From positions 24,325,587 through 24,389,586 of the forward strand of contig OX328107.1 of NCBI GenBank assembly GCA_946811185.2: a stretch of 64,000 nt of DNA, read 5' to 3'. Below are positions 10,615 to 21,585 of this stretch, piece by piece (within the stretch, counting starts at the first letter, position 1; each line of letters begins with the position of its first letter). The translations under genes were made by a program, and so were the position numbers. Under the pieces are notes generated by a model, which saw only the letters and a program-made list of their open reading frames with translations, was not told where the DNA came from and searched no databases. The stretch comes from Hippopus hippopus (taxonomy: Eukaryota > Mollusca > Bivalvia > Cardiida > Cardiidae).

Positions 10615-11967
10615 GTAACGAACTTTATCTTTCATAAAAAGAGTTATTTCCCTTGATTAATGTTTAAATTGAAGTGACAATATTTTGAAGCCCATGTTAA
10701 ACTTGCGATCCCTGGAATGAAGGCAATTTTGACCCCAGACCTACAATATGAAACTAGAATGTGTGGTTATAAACAAAAAGATTTTTTAATCTTGCCCAAT
10801 AAAAAGTCATGTAAATCAAGTTTGCTGAATAAAAGGCCCTGTAAAATATGTGATCCATGACACAGGTTTATCAAGTTTTCACTATAAAAGCCAATGTAAA
10901 ACTTGTGACCCCTGGTGTGGAGTCAAACTTGACCCCCAAAGTTAAAATTTGGGCTCTCTTGGTAGAGGCCCATTATATAAAGTTATATGCAAAATTTGGT
11001 AGCCCTAGGCCTAAATATGGCTATGTACAAGTAGATTATTAAAGTTTCCTTATATAAGACCATGTAGAACTTGTGACCCCCTGGGGTGGGGCTACATTTG
11101 ACCCCTTGGGCTATAATTTGGGCACCCTTGATAGAGACCCCCTAGATAAAGCTAAATGCAAAATTTGATAGCCCTAGCCCTTATAGCTAGATGCGAAAGA
11201 TTTTCCTATATAAGCCCGCCCATGTAAAACATGTTACCCCCCAGAATGAAGTCAAATTTGACCCTCGGCTATAATTTGGACACCCTTGGTACAGGTCCAC
11301 TAGATAAAGCTACATGCCAAATTTGGTCGCCCTAGGCCCCATGGCTAGGTCAAAGAAGAATTTTAAAGTTCTCCCTATATAAGCCCATGTAAAACTTGTT
11401 ATATAAGCCCATGTAAAACTTGTTACCCCCGGGCAGGGCCTAATTTGACCCCAGGGCTATAATTTGAACAATCTTGGCAGAGGTCCACTAGATAAAGCTA
11501 CATGCCAAATTTGGTAGCTCTAGGCCCTATGGCTAGGTAGAAGAGGAATTTTAAAGTTCTCCCTAAATAAGCCCATGTATAACTTGTAACCCCCAGGGCG
11601 GGGCCAATTTTGACCCCAGGGCTATAAATTGAAGAAACTTGGTAGAGGTCCACTAGATAAAGCTACATGCCAAATTTGGTAGCCCTTGGCCTTACGGTTT
11701 CAGACAAGAAGATTTTCAAAGATTTTCAAAATTTTTCAGTTTTGTTGCCATGGCAACCAGAGTTTTTGAAGGAATTAAATTCTTTCAAGAAATTCTGAAG
11801 AGGACCATGGCAGGATCATTTCTGTGAAGTTTCATCAAAATTGGATGGGTAGTTTCAGAGAAGAAGACGTTTTAAAAAAAAGTTAACGCACGGACGGACG
11901 GACGGACGCACGACGGACAACAGGCCATGACATAAGCCCGCTGGCCTTCGGCCAGTGGAGCTAAAAA
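10615..11967 (+). repeat. H-type element, long copy
   Basis: At least six tandem blocks of about 150-170 bp with tataagcccatgtaaaactt, ggggctataatttgg and ccactagataaagctacatg. The right end has gccatggcaaccagag, an acggacgg tract, then a gctggccttcggccagtgg hairpin. Family A at 11966 begins exactly at the end of this element. Confidence 0.75.
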
Positions 11968-12170
11968 TTAGACTGGTCCAAATTGAAAGGATTTGCAGAC
12001 GACAAATAAAATGTAACTAAAATAATGATTTATGTTTTGGATGGGGAAGAAAACATTGTGGGAAAAGGAGAAAATGCTGGTTACCAGCATTTTCTCCTTT
12101 TCCCACAATGTTTTCAAAAGCTTTCTCCTACAGGGGCGTCAAAACTCGGGATTGTGTGGTAATGGGTTAA
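11966..12170 (+). repeat. Family A MITE lacking its left end
   Basis: Starts at aattagactggtccaaattg, where the H element ends. Perfect 50-base hairpin and an intact right end. Confidence 0.85.
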
Positions 12171-12281
12171 ACAAATTAGTAAAGATCCCTTCTTGTAAAG
12201 GGATAAAGAAACAAAATATGTAGACACAGAATACCCAAAATACTTTCAATACAAAAACCTGTGTCACATGACTTTCATCCT

Positions 12282-12507
12282 TACGGAAACTACAAATTTT
12301 AGAGTTTTCCAAATAGAAAAGATCTGCACATTACTAATTCAGAAGTTGTAGAAAGGAGTTAAATTCTTTGACAGGATAGAAAACAATGTGGGAAAAGGAG
12401 AAAATGCTGGTTACTATCATTTTCTCCTTTTCCCACAATGTTTTCAAAAGGCATCTACCAGTCCTCTGGGTTGTAAAAATACTGAATTATAGGGTAAAGG
12501 GTTAAAT
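12282..12507 (+). repeat. Family A MITE, forward copy
   Basis: Diverged left arm and intact right arm. The hairpin loop is changed (gctggttactatcat). Confidence 0.82.
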
Positions 12508-12724
12508 CATCTTAATTGTCAAATATCAGTTATCTTTCTGTGTGCAAAACAACATGAAATCATATCAAATTGAAAACTCAATGACACTTGAAACCCAGTG
12601 CCTTTATCTACAGGTAGCTTTCTCCACGCTGTGTGACTTGTATTGCACAAAGTTCACTACTGATAAAAAATCCCCTTTCTTCTGCAGACCCTTTATCCCG
12701 CAACAAAATATTTATGATTGATCA

Positions 12725-12949
12725 ATTGATTGAATGGTGTTTTAAAATGCTTTGAATAGTATTTCAGTCATATCACTGCGACAGCTCACATATTCATGCA
12801 TTTCCTGGGTTTCACCAGTACTAAGATAGGGCTCTAGTGTCTTGCCCAAGGACACTCCGTCCAAAAAGCCCTGTGGATCCAGTGAAGCTTGAACCTGGGG
12901 CCTCCTGGTCACACGTCTTACACTTTACCACTAAGCCATGCAGGATCCC
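12725..12949 (-). repeat. S2 tRNA-derived SINE inserted in a family A copy
   Basis: On the minus strand the tRNA-like head reads ggcttagtggtaaagtgtaa (A-box-like) and ccaggttcaagcttc (B-box-like). The body is ccaaggacactcc, agtactggtgaaacccagg and ctgaaatac. It is flanked by near-identical aacaaaatattta (12712-12724) and aacaaaatttta (12950-12961), a target duplication made from the ACAAAATTTTAG motif of family A. Confidence 0.8.
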
Positions 12950-13049
12950 AACAAAATTTTAGACTCATCAAAATCATTTTCAAATGACAAATGACATGTC
13001 ACACAAAGTACGCTGCTGATAAATACCCTTCCTTCTGTTGATTCTAAGT

Positions 13050-13494
13050 CTTTACCAGACAAGAAAAATTTCAGACCCCCCCCCCCCCCAACTGAAAGTA
13101 TTTGCCGATGATAAAGTAACTCTATACCAAACGAGAAAATTTCTGACTTGTCCACTTTCAAATCACATGCAGCAGATATTTTTAAAGTGGCTTTCAGCAG
13201 ACCTCTTGAATATTTTGTGGCAAAGGGGGATGCCTCTAAAAGCAACTTTTTCTTTTGCCAGAGTGATTTTACATAGGTAATGAGTTAATCCTTTACTAAA
13301 CATTCCTGTCTTTTACGTACTGTAAGAGTATAGAGCTGTAGAAATCATTGTGGCAAAGGAGAAAATGCAGGTAACCAGCATTTTCTCCGAATTCCATGAT
13401 GTTCTCTATTCGTTCAGAGACATGCCACACTAAATTTGTTGTACCAATGTTCAATATGGATGACTAAAATTTATTGTCAAGTAAAAAAAGTTAA
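13050..13494. repeat. Family A fragments and a reverse copy
   Basis: A left fragment interrupted by a run of C (13076-13089), a second left fragment from 13107, then a reverse copy with both ends (13286-13494) and a damaged hairpin. Confidence 0.7.
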
Positions 13495-13573
13495 CACACA
13501 AAATCCCCCATACCAAAATGTAGTTTGAAGGTTAACCAATAAAGTACCTTTACAACCTCAGATGCTTTTGTGA

Positions 13574-13635
13574 CTAGTGTAGATCAAGATCGTTCTGAAC
13601 ATAACACACAGTCTGATCTTGGATGTAAACTGTCC
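13574..13635. repeat. Family D palindrome, diverged
   Basis: tgtagatcaagatc on the left and gtctgatcttggatgtaaac on the right. The middle has diverged. Confidence 0.7.
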
Positions 13636-13740
13636 GATTCTGCCACGACATTTAGGCCACTAGTAGCCTTGAAATGGGAATTATTTTGGCTTAATTTTTT
13701 CAACTGAAAATTTTTATTTCGTTTATTAACTGCTTCAAGG

Positions 13741-13957
13741 TTAACCCTTTAACCACACAATCCTGTATTTCATAGACCCTAAAAAAAAGCCTGATGAAAA
13801 TATTGTGGAAAGGGAGAAGATGCTGGTCACCAGCATCTTCTCCCTTTCCCACAAAGTTTTCTAATCTTCCTAAGCCAAATCGCACCATTTGTGCCTCATC
13901 TGCAAATGCTTTGGATTTGGTTGATTCTAAAATTTTGTTGATTGGTAAAAGAGTTAA
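13741..13957 (-). repeat. Family A MITE, reverse copy with altered hairpin
   Basis: The hairpin is perfect but differs from the family on both arms: gaagatgctggtcaccagcatcttc. It shares TTAA 13954-13957 with the next copy. Confidence 0.9.
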
Positions 13958-14181
13958 CCCTTTACCACACGACAAAATTTTAGACCTGTCCAAATTAAAA
14001 GCATTTGTAGATGACAGTTTTAACGTGGCTCATATGAAATGATTTTTCTTTGATAGGGTAGAAAACATTGTGGGAAAAGGAGAAAATGCTGGTAACCAGC
14101 ATTTTCTCCTTTTCCCACAATGTCTTCAAAAGCCTTCTCTTTCAGGGGGCGTTAAGTCGTCATTGTGTGGTAAAGGGTTAA
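13954..14181 (+). repeat. Family A MITE, full forward copy
   Basis: TTAA at both ends (13954-13957, 14178-14181), 228 bp, with an uninterrupted hairpin. One of the best-preserved copies. Confidence 0.93.
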
Positions 14182-14275
14182 CTTTCAGTTGATCTATAAT
14201 TTGTAAATGAGTAAATGATCTTCATGAACATTATGCACGTACACACAATGACAATAATAAATAGGCATGACTTAC

Positions 14276-14310
14276 CATAATCATCTATACCATTGTGTCT
14301 ACCTCTGTCT
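14276..14310 (-). CDS. EPS8: EPS8-like 35-bp exon
   Basis: This is a small exon with acceptor tctatttatag and donor gtaagt. With AG carried in and G carried out it encodes R-DRGRHNGIDDY-D. It is the only frame that connects the 45893-46012 exon to the PTB exons, and it is open. The content is charged and low in hydrophobics, as expected for the poorly conserved region before the PTB domain. I know of no family motif here, so the call rests on splice sites and phase. An exon this short is easily missed by gene predictors. Confidence 0.7.
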
Positions 14311-14400
14311 CTATAAATAGACAAAACAATAAAATTGAAGAAGATGAAAAAGTATATTTACAATGTTCTGCCAAGAACAAGATTCTTAGGCAATGCCCCA

Positions 14401-14628
14401 TTAACTCTTTACAAAACAATAAAATTTGAGACTTGTCTAAATTGAAAGTGTTTGCAGATGATAAATTAAAGGTTACTCATATGGTGATATTCGTCTTTGA
14501 TAGGATAAAAAACAATGTGGGGAAATAGGAGAAAATGCTGGTAACCAGCATTTTCTCCTTTTCCCACAATATTTCAAAAGCTTTTTTTCTCAGGGTCCTT
14601 AAGTCGTGATTATCAGGTTAAGGGTTAA
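14401..14628 (+). repeat. Family A MITE, full forward copy
   Basis: 228 bp with TTAA at both ends and an intact central hairpin. Confidence 0.92.
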
Positions 14629-14700
14629 TTAGAAAAATATCCCCACCCTAATGTACACAGTTGAGACTTAGTTCCTTTCAAATTCATTTGATAAATTGTC

Positions 14701-14929
14701 TTAACCCTTTACCAAACAATCCCTGGTTTTAACGACCCTGAGGAAGGAGCCTTCTGAAAACACTGTGGGAAAAGGAGAAAATGCTGGTGACCAGCATTTT
14801 CTCCTTTTCCCACAATGTTTTCTACTCTTCCAAAGTCAAGTTTCATTTTTTGAGTCACACTTATTTTGTCGTCTGCAAATGCTTTGAATTTGGTCCAGTC
14901 TAAAATTTTGTCACTTGGTAGAGAGTTAA
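14701..14929 (-). repeat. Family A MITE, full reverse copy
   Basis: 229 bp with TTAA at both ends. Hairpin gctggtgaccagc is perfect. Confidence 0.92.
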
Positions 14930-14949
14930 GTACCTTTGTCTGATTAAAG

Positions 14950-15510
14950 GCCCAGTGGCAGCCAAAAGTAAATGATGCAGGCGTATAAAAGCATTTAAAT
15001 CATGCCATCTAACTCTTTACCAAACAACAAAAGTTTAAGATTTGTCTGAATTGAAAGCATTTACAGGCGACAAATAAATGTGACTGAAAAAATTAAATTT
15101 GTTTTTGGAAGTGTAGAAAACATTATGGGAACAGGAGAAAATGTTGGTTACCAGCATTTTCTCCTTTTCCCACAATGTTTTCAATAGGCTTATTTCTCAA
15201 AGTCGTTAAAAGTCGGGATTGTTTGGTAAAGGGTTAAAAGAATGGAAATAATTGTGAAAGATGACAATCTGTTATTGTACAGTCTGTTTGTTCAAGTATG
15301 TGTATTTAAAAATTAGTTGCTGTCACTATCTTATGTTAATCATTTAGCTGGTTTTGAAATTTATTTTTCTGCCAGTGACTAACACTTCAACAAACTGTAC
15401 AATAACAGACTGTCATCTTCACAATAATTTCCATATTTTTTAAAAGGTATGATTTAAATTTAAATGCTTTTTAACAATCTCATTGTTTACTGTAGGCTGC
15501 TACTGGGGTT
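14950..15510. repeat. Palindromic element O, split by a family A insertion
   Basis: The right arm (15387-15510) is an imperfect reverse complement of 14950-15009 joined to 15238-15290. Shared pieces include aaagcatttaaat, gaaataattgtga and ctgttattgtacagt. The 228-bp family A copy at 15009-15237 sits inside the left arm. Confidence 0.78.
15009..15237 (+). repeat. Family A MITE, full forward copy inside element O
   Basis: The right end is TTAA; the left end has mutated to CTAA. The uninterrupted arm of element O has TTTAA at the matching point. Confidence 0.9.
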
Positions 15511-15606
15511 TTACCCTCACAGCCCTCAATTTATGACACAAGACCTTTTCTATCATGAAAAACATTCAAAGTATTGTTATTTCAAGGTTGTTTTGGCTAG
15601 AATGTG

Positions 15607-15685
15607 TGACAAAGCAACAGTGTAGATCCAAGATCAGATGGCACATTGTGTGCAGTCTGATCTTAATCTACACTGTTGCTTTGTC
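15607..15685. repeat. Family D palindrome, extended arms
   Basis: Arms reach gacaaagcaacagtgtagat / atctacactgttgctttgtc, longer than in other D copies. Confidence 0.85.
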
Positions 15686-15779
15686 AAAAAAAAAAAACTA
15701 CTTAAAATAGACAGGTTGATTACAGTATATCCTGAAAACATTATCTTTGGCAGTTAAGATTTTCCCTGCCCTCGATTTT

Positions 15780-16160
15780 TAGCTCAACTGTTTTCCATGA
15801 AAACTCTGAGGTATTGTCACAGCCCTGGCATCGTTGTCTGTGTTGTACAAAAACTTTTACATATCTCTGTCATTTCTGAAGATATTTACATCAAACGCTC
15901 ACTAGTTGTTCACTATCAAAAGGGAAACCAGTACATAAGAGCAGGTAACCATCAAAATATTTCTGCCACAGCTATGCCCCTTTTTGAATTGTAATTTTCA
16001 AAATCTTTGACATTTTATAATATCTCTATCATTACTGAAATTACTAACTTCAAACTCTGACTAGTTGTTAACTATTAAAAGGGGAAGCTATACAACTTAG
16101 GCAGTAACCATCAAAATATTTTTGACAAAGTTATTCTCCTGTTTCAACTTAGAATTTTCA
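15780..16160 (+). repeat. J repeat, two tandem units
   Basis: Two diverged units with a 159-bp period, each with atatctct, aaactctgactagttgtt (or close) and gtaaccatcaaaatattt. A related sequence lies inverted at 57868-58096. Confidence 0.65.
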
Positions 16161-16473
16161 CAAAAAGCAACTGCAGCCAAGCATTAGCACCTACATGCAG
16201 TCCTTTTTTTTTTTTAAATTTGACTCTCCAATTTTTCTACCGTTCTCTACAAATTTCAGTGTTTGCTGTCTTCTAGCCATTTAAACAGGGTCTATTAACT
16301 TTGTATGAAAAAGTCGAACAACAACCCTACAGGGGCATAATTATACAATTGTCAGCGCTAAGAACGATAAGCCAACAGAATTTCTTTTATCAAACATCAC
16401 AAATCGTGTTAAGGAATTATGTCTCAAAACTCAAAACTATTATTTTCTTAGCAAGTTGTTGTCATCTGGGCTA

Positions 16474-16894
16474 AGTCTTGGCCAAACAATCCAGACATTT
16501 AATGACCCTATGGAAATAATGGTTTTTGAAAACAGTGCAAGAAAGGAAGAAAATGCTGGTAACCAACATTTCCAACAATGATTTTTACTCTCTGAGAGCC
16601 AAATTTGGCCAGGGTCCGTATTCACCAACAATTCTTAAGAACGTTCTTAGACTTATTCTCCAAGATTTTCTAAATTTGAAAGAAACACAACTTCTGATTG
16701 GCTAAACCAAATGGTTTAGCCAATCAGAAGTTGTATTACTTTCAAATCTAGAAAATTCTGGAGAATTAGACAAAGAACGTTCTTTAGAATGGTTGGTGAA
16801 TACGGACCCTGGTTTTGAAACATAGTTAATTTGTCCTTCTGCAAATGCTTTAAATTTGGACAAGTCTGAATTTTATTATTTGGTAAATACTTAA
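16474..16894 (-). repeat. Family A MITE split by palindrome C
   Basis: Left part 16474-16608 and right part 16813-16894 are one reverse A copy. TTAA 16891-16894 is shared with the following copy. Confidence 0.8.
16609..16812. repeat. Family C palindromic element
   Basis: 204 bp, almost entirely one inverted repeat: ccagggtccgtattcaccaa / ttggtgaatacggaccctgg at the ends and acttctgattggctaaacca / tggtttagccaatcagaagt at the centre. Related copy at 58820-58988. Confidence 0.88.
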
Positions 16895-17112
16895 CCCTTT
16901 ACCAAACAATCACGTGTTTTAACGACCCTGAGAGAGAAGACTTTTGAAAACATTGTGGAAAAAGGAGAAAATGCTGGTAACCAGCATTTTCTCCTTATTC
17001 CACAATGTTTTCTTCCCTTTCAAAGATAAAAATCATCCTTTGAGCTACATTTAATTTGTCGTCTGCAAATGCTTTGAATTTGGTAGAGTCTTGTCGTTTG
17101 GTAAAGAATTAA
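16891..17112 (-). repeat. Family A MITE, full reverse copy
   Basis: TTAA at both ends and an intact hairpin. Confidence 0.9.
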
Positions 17113-17207
17113 GTGTTAAGTTTCAGGTCTACAAACAAAACATCCCCAATGAAGAGTGTAAATAAGCAAAAAACTGTACTAAAAATGCAATAAAAGTATT
17201 TGCATAT

Positions 17208-17427
17208 CCCTTCACCAAACAATCCCATATTCCAACAACCCCAGGGAAGAAATTGAAAACATTGTAGGAAAACAACAAAATGCTGTTAATCAACATTTTC
17301 TCCTATTCCCACAGTGTAGACACTAAAGCCCTTCAAAAATCTCAAAATTTGAGTCATATCTAACATTTCCACTGGAATGCTTTCAATCTGGACAAGTCTA
17401 AAATTTCATCATCTGGTAAAGAGATAA
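17208..17427 (-). repeat. Family A MITE, old reverse copy
   Basis: The arms are alignable along their whole length. The hairpin is degraded (atgctgttaatcaacat). Confidence 0.75.
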
Positions 17428-17474
17428 AAAGAATGTGACAAAACACATCAACCATAAATGTAAGATAAAAAGAA

Positions 17475-17495
17475 GGGGGGGGGGGGCGCGCGCGC
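17475..17495. repeat. Poly-G plus (CG)n tract
   Basis: Twelve G residues followed by a CGCGCGCGC run, directly upstream of the minisatellite. Potential G-quadruplex or Z-DNA former. Confidence 0.8.
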
Positions 17496-17505
17496 TCTGG
17501 GGATG

Positions 17506-18133
17506 ATCACACTCTCTCACTTCATTTTACCCACTCTCTCACTTCATTTTACCTACACTCTCACTTCATTTTATCCACATTCTTACTTCATTTTATCCAC
17601 ACTCTCTCACTTCATTTTACCCACTCACTGCATTTTACCTACACTCTCTCACTTCATTTTATCCACACTCTCTCACTTCATTTTACCCACACTCTCTCAC
17701 TTCATTTTATCCACACTCTCTCACTTCATTTTATCCACACTCTCTCGCTTCATTTTATCCACACTCTCTCACTTCATTTTACCCACACTCTCTCACTTCA
17801 TTTTACCTACACTCTCACTTCATTTTATCCACATTCTCACTTCATTTTATCCACACTCTCTCACTTCATTTTACCCACTCACTGCATTTTACCTACACTC
17901 TCTCACTTCATTTTATCCACACTCTCTCACTTCATTTTATCCACACTCTCTCACTTCATTTTATCCACACTCTCTCGCTTCATTTTATCCACACTCTCTC
18001 ACTTCATTTTATCCACACTCTCTCACTTCATTTTACCCACACTCTCACTGCATTTTACCTACACTCTCTCACTTCATTTTATCCACACTCTCTCACTTCA
18101 TTTTACCCACACTCTCTCACTTCACTTTACCCC
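17506..18133 (+). repeat. 24-bp minisatellite
   Basis: About 26 units of the type cactctctcacttcattttatcca, with T/C variation at one site and shortened variants. A variant block (ccactcactgcattttacct) recurs at 17621 and 17875, 254 bp apart with the same flanks, so a multi-unit block was duplicated. The period equals eight codons, which produces a long spurious open frame. Confidence 0.95.
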
Positions 18134-18302
18134 CTGAAACAATTTTTGCAGCAGACAAACTATACTTGTAAAATATGGATCATCACCATGAACCCACAAT
18201 GATCTGCAAAGAAATGTGAAAACTCTAAGATAAAAGGAGAAATAGCTCATATTTCCTAAATCTGCCATCAAGTTATCAAAAGTGAACCTGCAAGAGCATT
18301 GA

Positions 18303-18592
18303 GTTAACTCTTTACCAAACGACAAAACCTTGTCCAAATTGAAAGCATTTGCAGATGACCAATTTAACTTCATTCAATTAATGTGATTTGCCTTACTGGA
18401 AGGGAGTACTAGAAAACTTAAAGGGAAAAGGAGTCTGGAAAAAGAGATAAAGACAAATCTGGCTTGTCCTTGACAGGGTAGTAAATATTGTGTGAAAAAT
18501 AAAACTGCTGGTTACTTTCACTTTTGTCTTTTTCTGTGATGTTTTCAAAAATTCTATCTCAATGTAATAAAAGAGCTGGTCTGTTTGGTAGC
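18303..18592 (+). repeat. Family A MITE, forward, expanded
   Basis: Left arm intact from TTAACTCTTTACC. About 50 extra bases before the degraded hairpin repeat the ggaaaaggag / gacagggtag motif. Confidence 0.65.
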
Positions 18593-18699
18593 TTCCCATA
18601 AAAGATTCAATGTTCCTTTGATTTACAAATATCAAGGTGATAAATGTCTGTTGGATAGCCTTAAAATTTTGATTCAGAATATTTTTATCCCTTGACCAA

Positions 18700-18910
18700 A
18701 TTTTACCACGTAATCTCAAGTTTCAACGACCCAAAGGAAAGAAAGCAACTGAGAACATTGTGAGAAAGGCCAAAATGCATTTTAACCAGCATTTTCTCCT
18801 TTTCCCAAATTGTTTTCTACACTATCAAAGACATTTTATTTCCACCATTTAAGTCACATTTAAACTGTCATCTGCAAATTCTTTGATTTTGCTGTGTGGT
18901 GAAGAGTTAA
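18700..18910 (-). repeat. Family A MITE, reverse copy
   Basis: Ends ttaccacg... and ggtgaagagttaa. Left hairpin arm lost. Confidence 0.78.
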
Positions 18911-18952
18911 GTGCCTTTAATTCACAACGTCAGCTGCGTTTGTGGCCAGTGC

Positions 18953-19013
18953 AGATAAAGATCAGACTGCAGAGAATGTGCAGTATGATCATTCATCTAC
19001 GCTGTTAGCTTTG
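18953..19013. repeat. Family D palindrome
   Basis: agataaagatcagactgca / tgcagtatgatcattcatct, imperfect. Confidence 0.75.
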
Positions 19014-19094
19014 CTAAGAAATTCAGGGCAAAAGCAGCCAAGAAATAGCAACTATTTGGAGTTTCATCTCTAGACTAAAAATATTCCCTTGGTT

Positions 19095-19245
19095 TATCCC
19101 TTTACAAAAGTATTCTGACTAAAAAATGACCCTGAGGAATAAGGCTTTAGAAAACAGTGTGGGAAAAGGAGAAAATACTGGTAACCAGCATTTTCTCCTT
19201 TTACCAACACGTTTTCTATCCTTTGAAAGACAAATTTCGTCATGG
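19095..19245 (-). repeat. Family A MITE, truncated on the right
   Basis: Left two-thirds of a reverse copy, stopping at cgtcatggcactcaaagg. Confidence 0.75.
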
Positions 19246-19491
19246 CACTCAAAGGGTAAACAGTAACTGTTGCATTTTGAGAACCTTGGCCTGTTTATCC
19301 ATCCATACAAATAAATGATGAATGAAATTGGGATTGGATTTTAAATATCAATAAAGTATTACATCCAAAATGAGCCAATAGCGACAGTAACTATATCTAC
19401 CCCATTCAATACACTTTCCATTTGCAGTCGATTTTCTAACCCTTTCAAAAAACCCTTTTGTCCGCATGTTTGGTTGGGCTTGTTAGGTACT

Positions 19492-19721
19492 TTAACCCTT
19501 TACCTGATATGCCAATTTTAGACTCTTCCAGTTCAACAGCAAATAAAGATATGATGTCAAAAATGTGGACAAATGGAGATACAGATATCTGATACAGTAG
19601 AAAACATTGTGGGAAAAGGAGAAACTGCTCATTACGAGCAGTTTCTCCTTTTCCCACAATGTTTTCAAAAGCTGTCTGTTCTTGATGCATCAAAATGAGT
19701 ATCTGTGGAGTAAAGGGTTAA
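19492..19721 (+). repeat. Family A MITE with co-varied hairpin
   Basis: TTAA at both ends. The hairpin reads gaaactgctcattacgagcagtttc: it departs from the family consensus on both arms and stays self-complementary. Confidence 0.92.
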
Positions 19722-19775
19722 CCCCATATTTAACCCCTTCTGTGCCTTCCACAAGTTTAGTTGCCCTCTCAGTCA

Positions 19776-20058
19776 TTAAAGATCAAGATCAGACTGCACA
19801 AAACATGCAATCTGATCTTGGATCTCCTCTGTCCATTTTGTTTGCTTTACTACAGGCTCTCAGGAGTTATCAATATTTATGTTATGATCCTTATCCTGCT
19901 AAACAAGTTGAATAAAACTTTCAAACCGAAAGTAAAAAAACCCGAATAATGTTACTTCAAACTTAATTATTTGGAGAAAAATATCTCCTTATCAGACAGT
20001 GTAGATCCAAGATCAGACTGCACATTCTGTGCAGTCTGATCTTGATCTACACTGTCCG
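19776..20058. repeat. Two family D palindromes
   Basis: An imperfect copy at 19776-19835 and a perfect one at 19994-20058 (gtagatccaagatcagactg / cagtctgatcttgatctaca). Confidence 0.85.
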
Positions 20059-20350
20059 CAAAAGGTCACCGAGTCTAGCTACGTAGCTGAAGGGTTAATA
20101 TAATGTGTAACAGCACACATCACTGTCCATGATTTCCTTGAGTTTTTTACAGCTCTACCTACATTATCAGTCACTAGCCGCTTTCAAATACATTTCAGAA
20201 CAGGCCAGTAGTAATAGAGATACTCATTCAGTTGCAATTACTTTTATCATAGTAATCTGGCTAAGATGATATTCAATTTCACAATCTCCGAATTTCTAGC
20301 CCTGCCCAAAACCTGTTAGCTTTCTCGAGCTGAGCTGTAAATGTGATAGT

Positions 20351-20391
20351 ATAACCCTTTTCCACACAATCCTGACTTTCAATGACCCTGC
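20351..20391 (-). repeat. Family A left-end fragment
   Basis: ataacccttttccacacaatcctgac...gaccctg, cut where the S1 SINE begins. Confidence 0.7.
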
Positions 20392-20670
20392 CAAGCCCCT
20401 ATAGCTCAGTCAGTAGCACACAGGACTTGAGATTGGGGTAAACTGGTTCAATCCTCGGCTCGGCCAATTTCTTTCTAAGGATTGATAATAGTAATTGCGA
20501 CAAGATTCATTCCTCTCTCACCGCTGACCATTGTTTCTTCACTGGTTGTGTGGGAAAGCAGCCAGTGGCTTGGAAAGGATATTGTGCTGAGTACTGGTCA
20601 AAAGAAACTCCAGGTAAGCATGGATAGGTGCACTGGCTGCCGTGATATAACTGAAATAATGTACGAACCC
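20392..20670 (+). repeat. S1 tRNA-derived SINE
   Basis: Head: tatagctcagtcagtagcac (A-box) and ctggttcaatcctcgg (B-box), RNA polymerase III promoter elements. The body has ccgctgaccattgtttc, agcagccagtggcttgg, gcatggataggtgcactgg and ataactgaaataatg. The 3' end is lost. Confidence 0.8.
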
Positions 20671-21049
20671 GTGTCAGTGGCGAAGATTTTTGAGCGAGTT
20701 TATAAGTTCAAGCGAATGTATCAGCCAAAGTGCATTTGCCACTGACAAACAGTTGTGTTTTTCTGGTAGAAAAATGTTTTAGCTCTCAGCTGTAGAAAAA
20801 AATAGGAGAATAACTGATGGGGTAGAAAAGATACGTTGTTTTTTGTAACCGGGGGCGAGTAACGGGCTGCATACAGTTAAATCACTTGTTTATAATATAT
20901 AGTCTGTGGGTGCCAGGAATCAAACTACGGACCCCTATGGTGGTAACGAGTTATCAATTTAGGAATGTTGCAGTGGATATCCTATAAATATGATAATAAT
21001 GTATCTATATTAACTGAACAAGATTAGAATAAATTTATCTTTATACAAG

Positions 21050-21420
21050 ACTACAAAGTTTAAGACTTGTAGAAAATCTTGTAGGAAAAGCAGAAAATAC
21101 AGTGTAGGCCTAACAAAAAATTATCTGTGTTTAGGGTTTCGGTCCTAGATGCTGTAGGTAGGGTAGGTAGGGATTTATTTTTTTTCCAGAAACTTTTTAC
21201 ATGGACCATGTACCGAAAAAACAACCGACTGATTATTTTTTTTTCAATTGTAGCGTAAAAAGTTAAGGGTCAACAGTATTTTCCAGGTCGGGTAGGGAAA
21301 CCCTAAACACAGATTTTTTTCTTAGGTCGTACAAACATTTCTCCTTTTCCCACAATATTTTCCAAAGCCTTCCCCCATAGGGTCATTAAAACATGGAATT
21401 GTTTGGTTAAGGTTTAAGCA
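21050..21420 (+). repeat. Family A MITE split by element K
   Basis: Left part (ttaagacttgtagaaaatc...) and right part (atttctccttttcccacaatat...ttggttaagg) flank K at 21107-21328. Confidence 0.8.
21107..21328 (-). repeat. Element K, inserted in a family A copy
   Basis: Ends ggcctaacaaaaaa / ttttttcttaggtc, then inner tgtgtttagggtttc / gaaaccctaaaca. GTA on both sides (21104-21106, 21329-21331) suggests a 3-bp target duplication. Contains gtaggtagggtaggtaggg. Confidence 0.82.
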
Positions 21421-21585
21421 AAACTCCTCCTACCACCCAAAGAAATATGGGAGAAAAGAAAAATAGCCATAATAGGTTATGGGTCTTAAACTGAGATTAT
21501 TAAGTATTTAGTAGGTTGTTGACACCCTAGGTGGAGCTATCCAAATGTCACAGTCAGTTTTAAGTGAAAAATGTGATCAACCCTA

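Noticed and set aside
13076..13089. Poly-C run as a regulatory element
   Set aside because: Simple expansion inside a decayed family A arm.
17503..18171. 222-codon open frame
   Set aside because: Created by the 24-bp minisatellite; the peptide is a repeated eight-residue unit.
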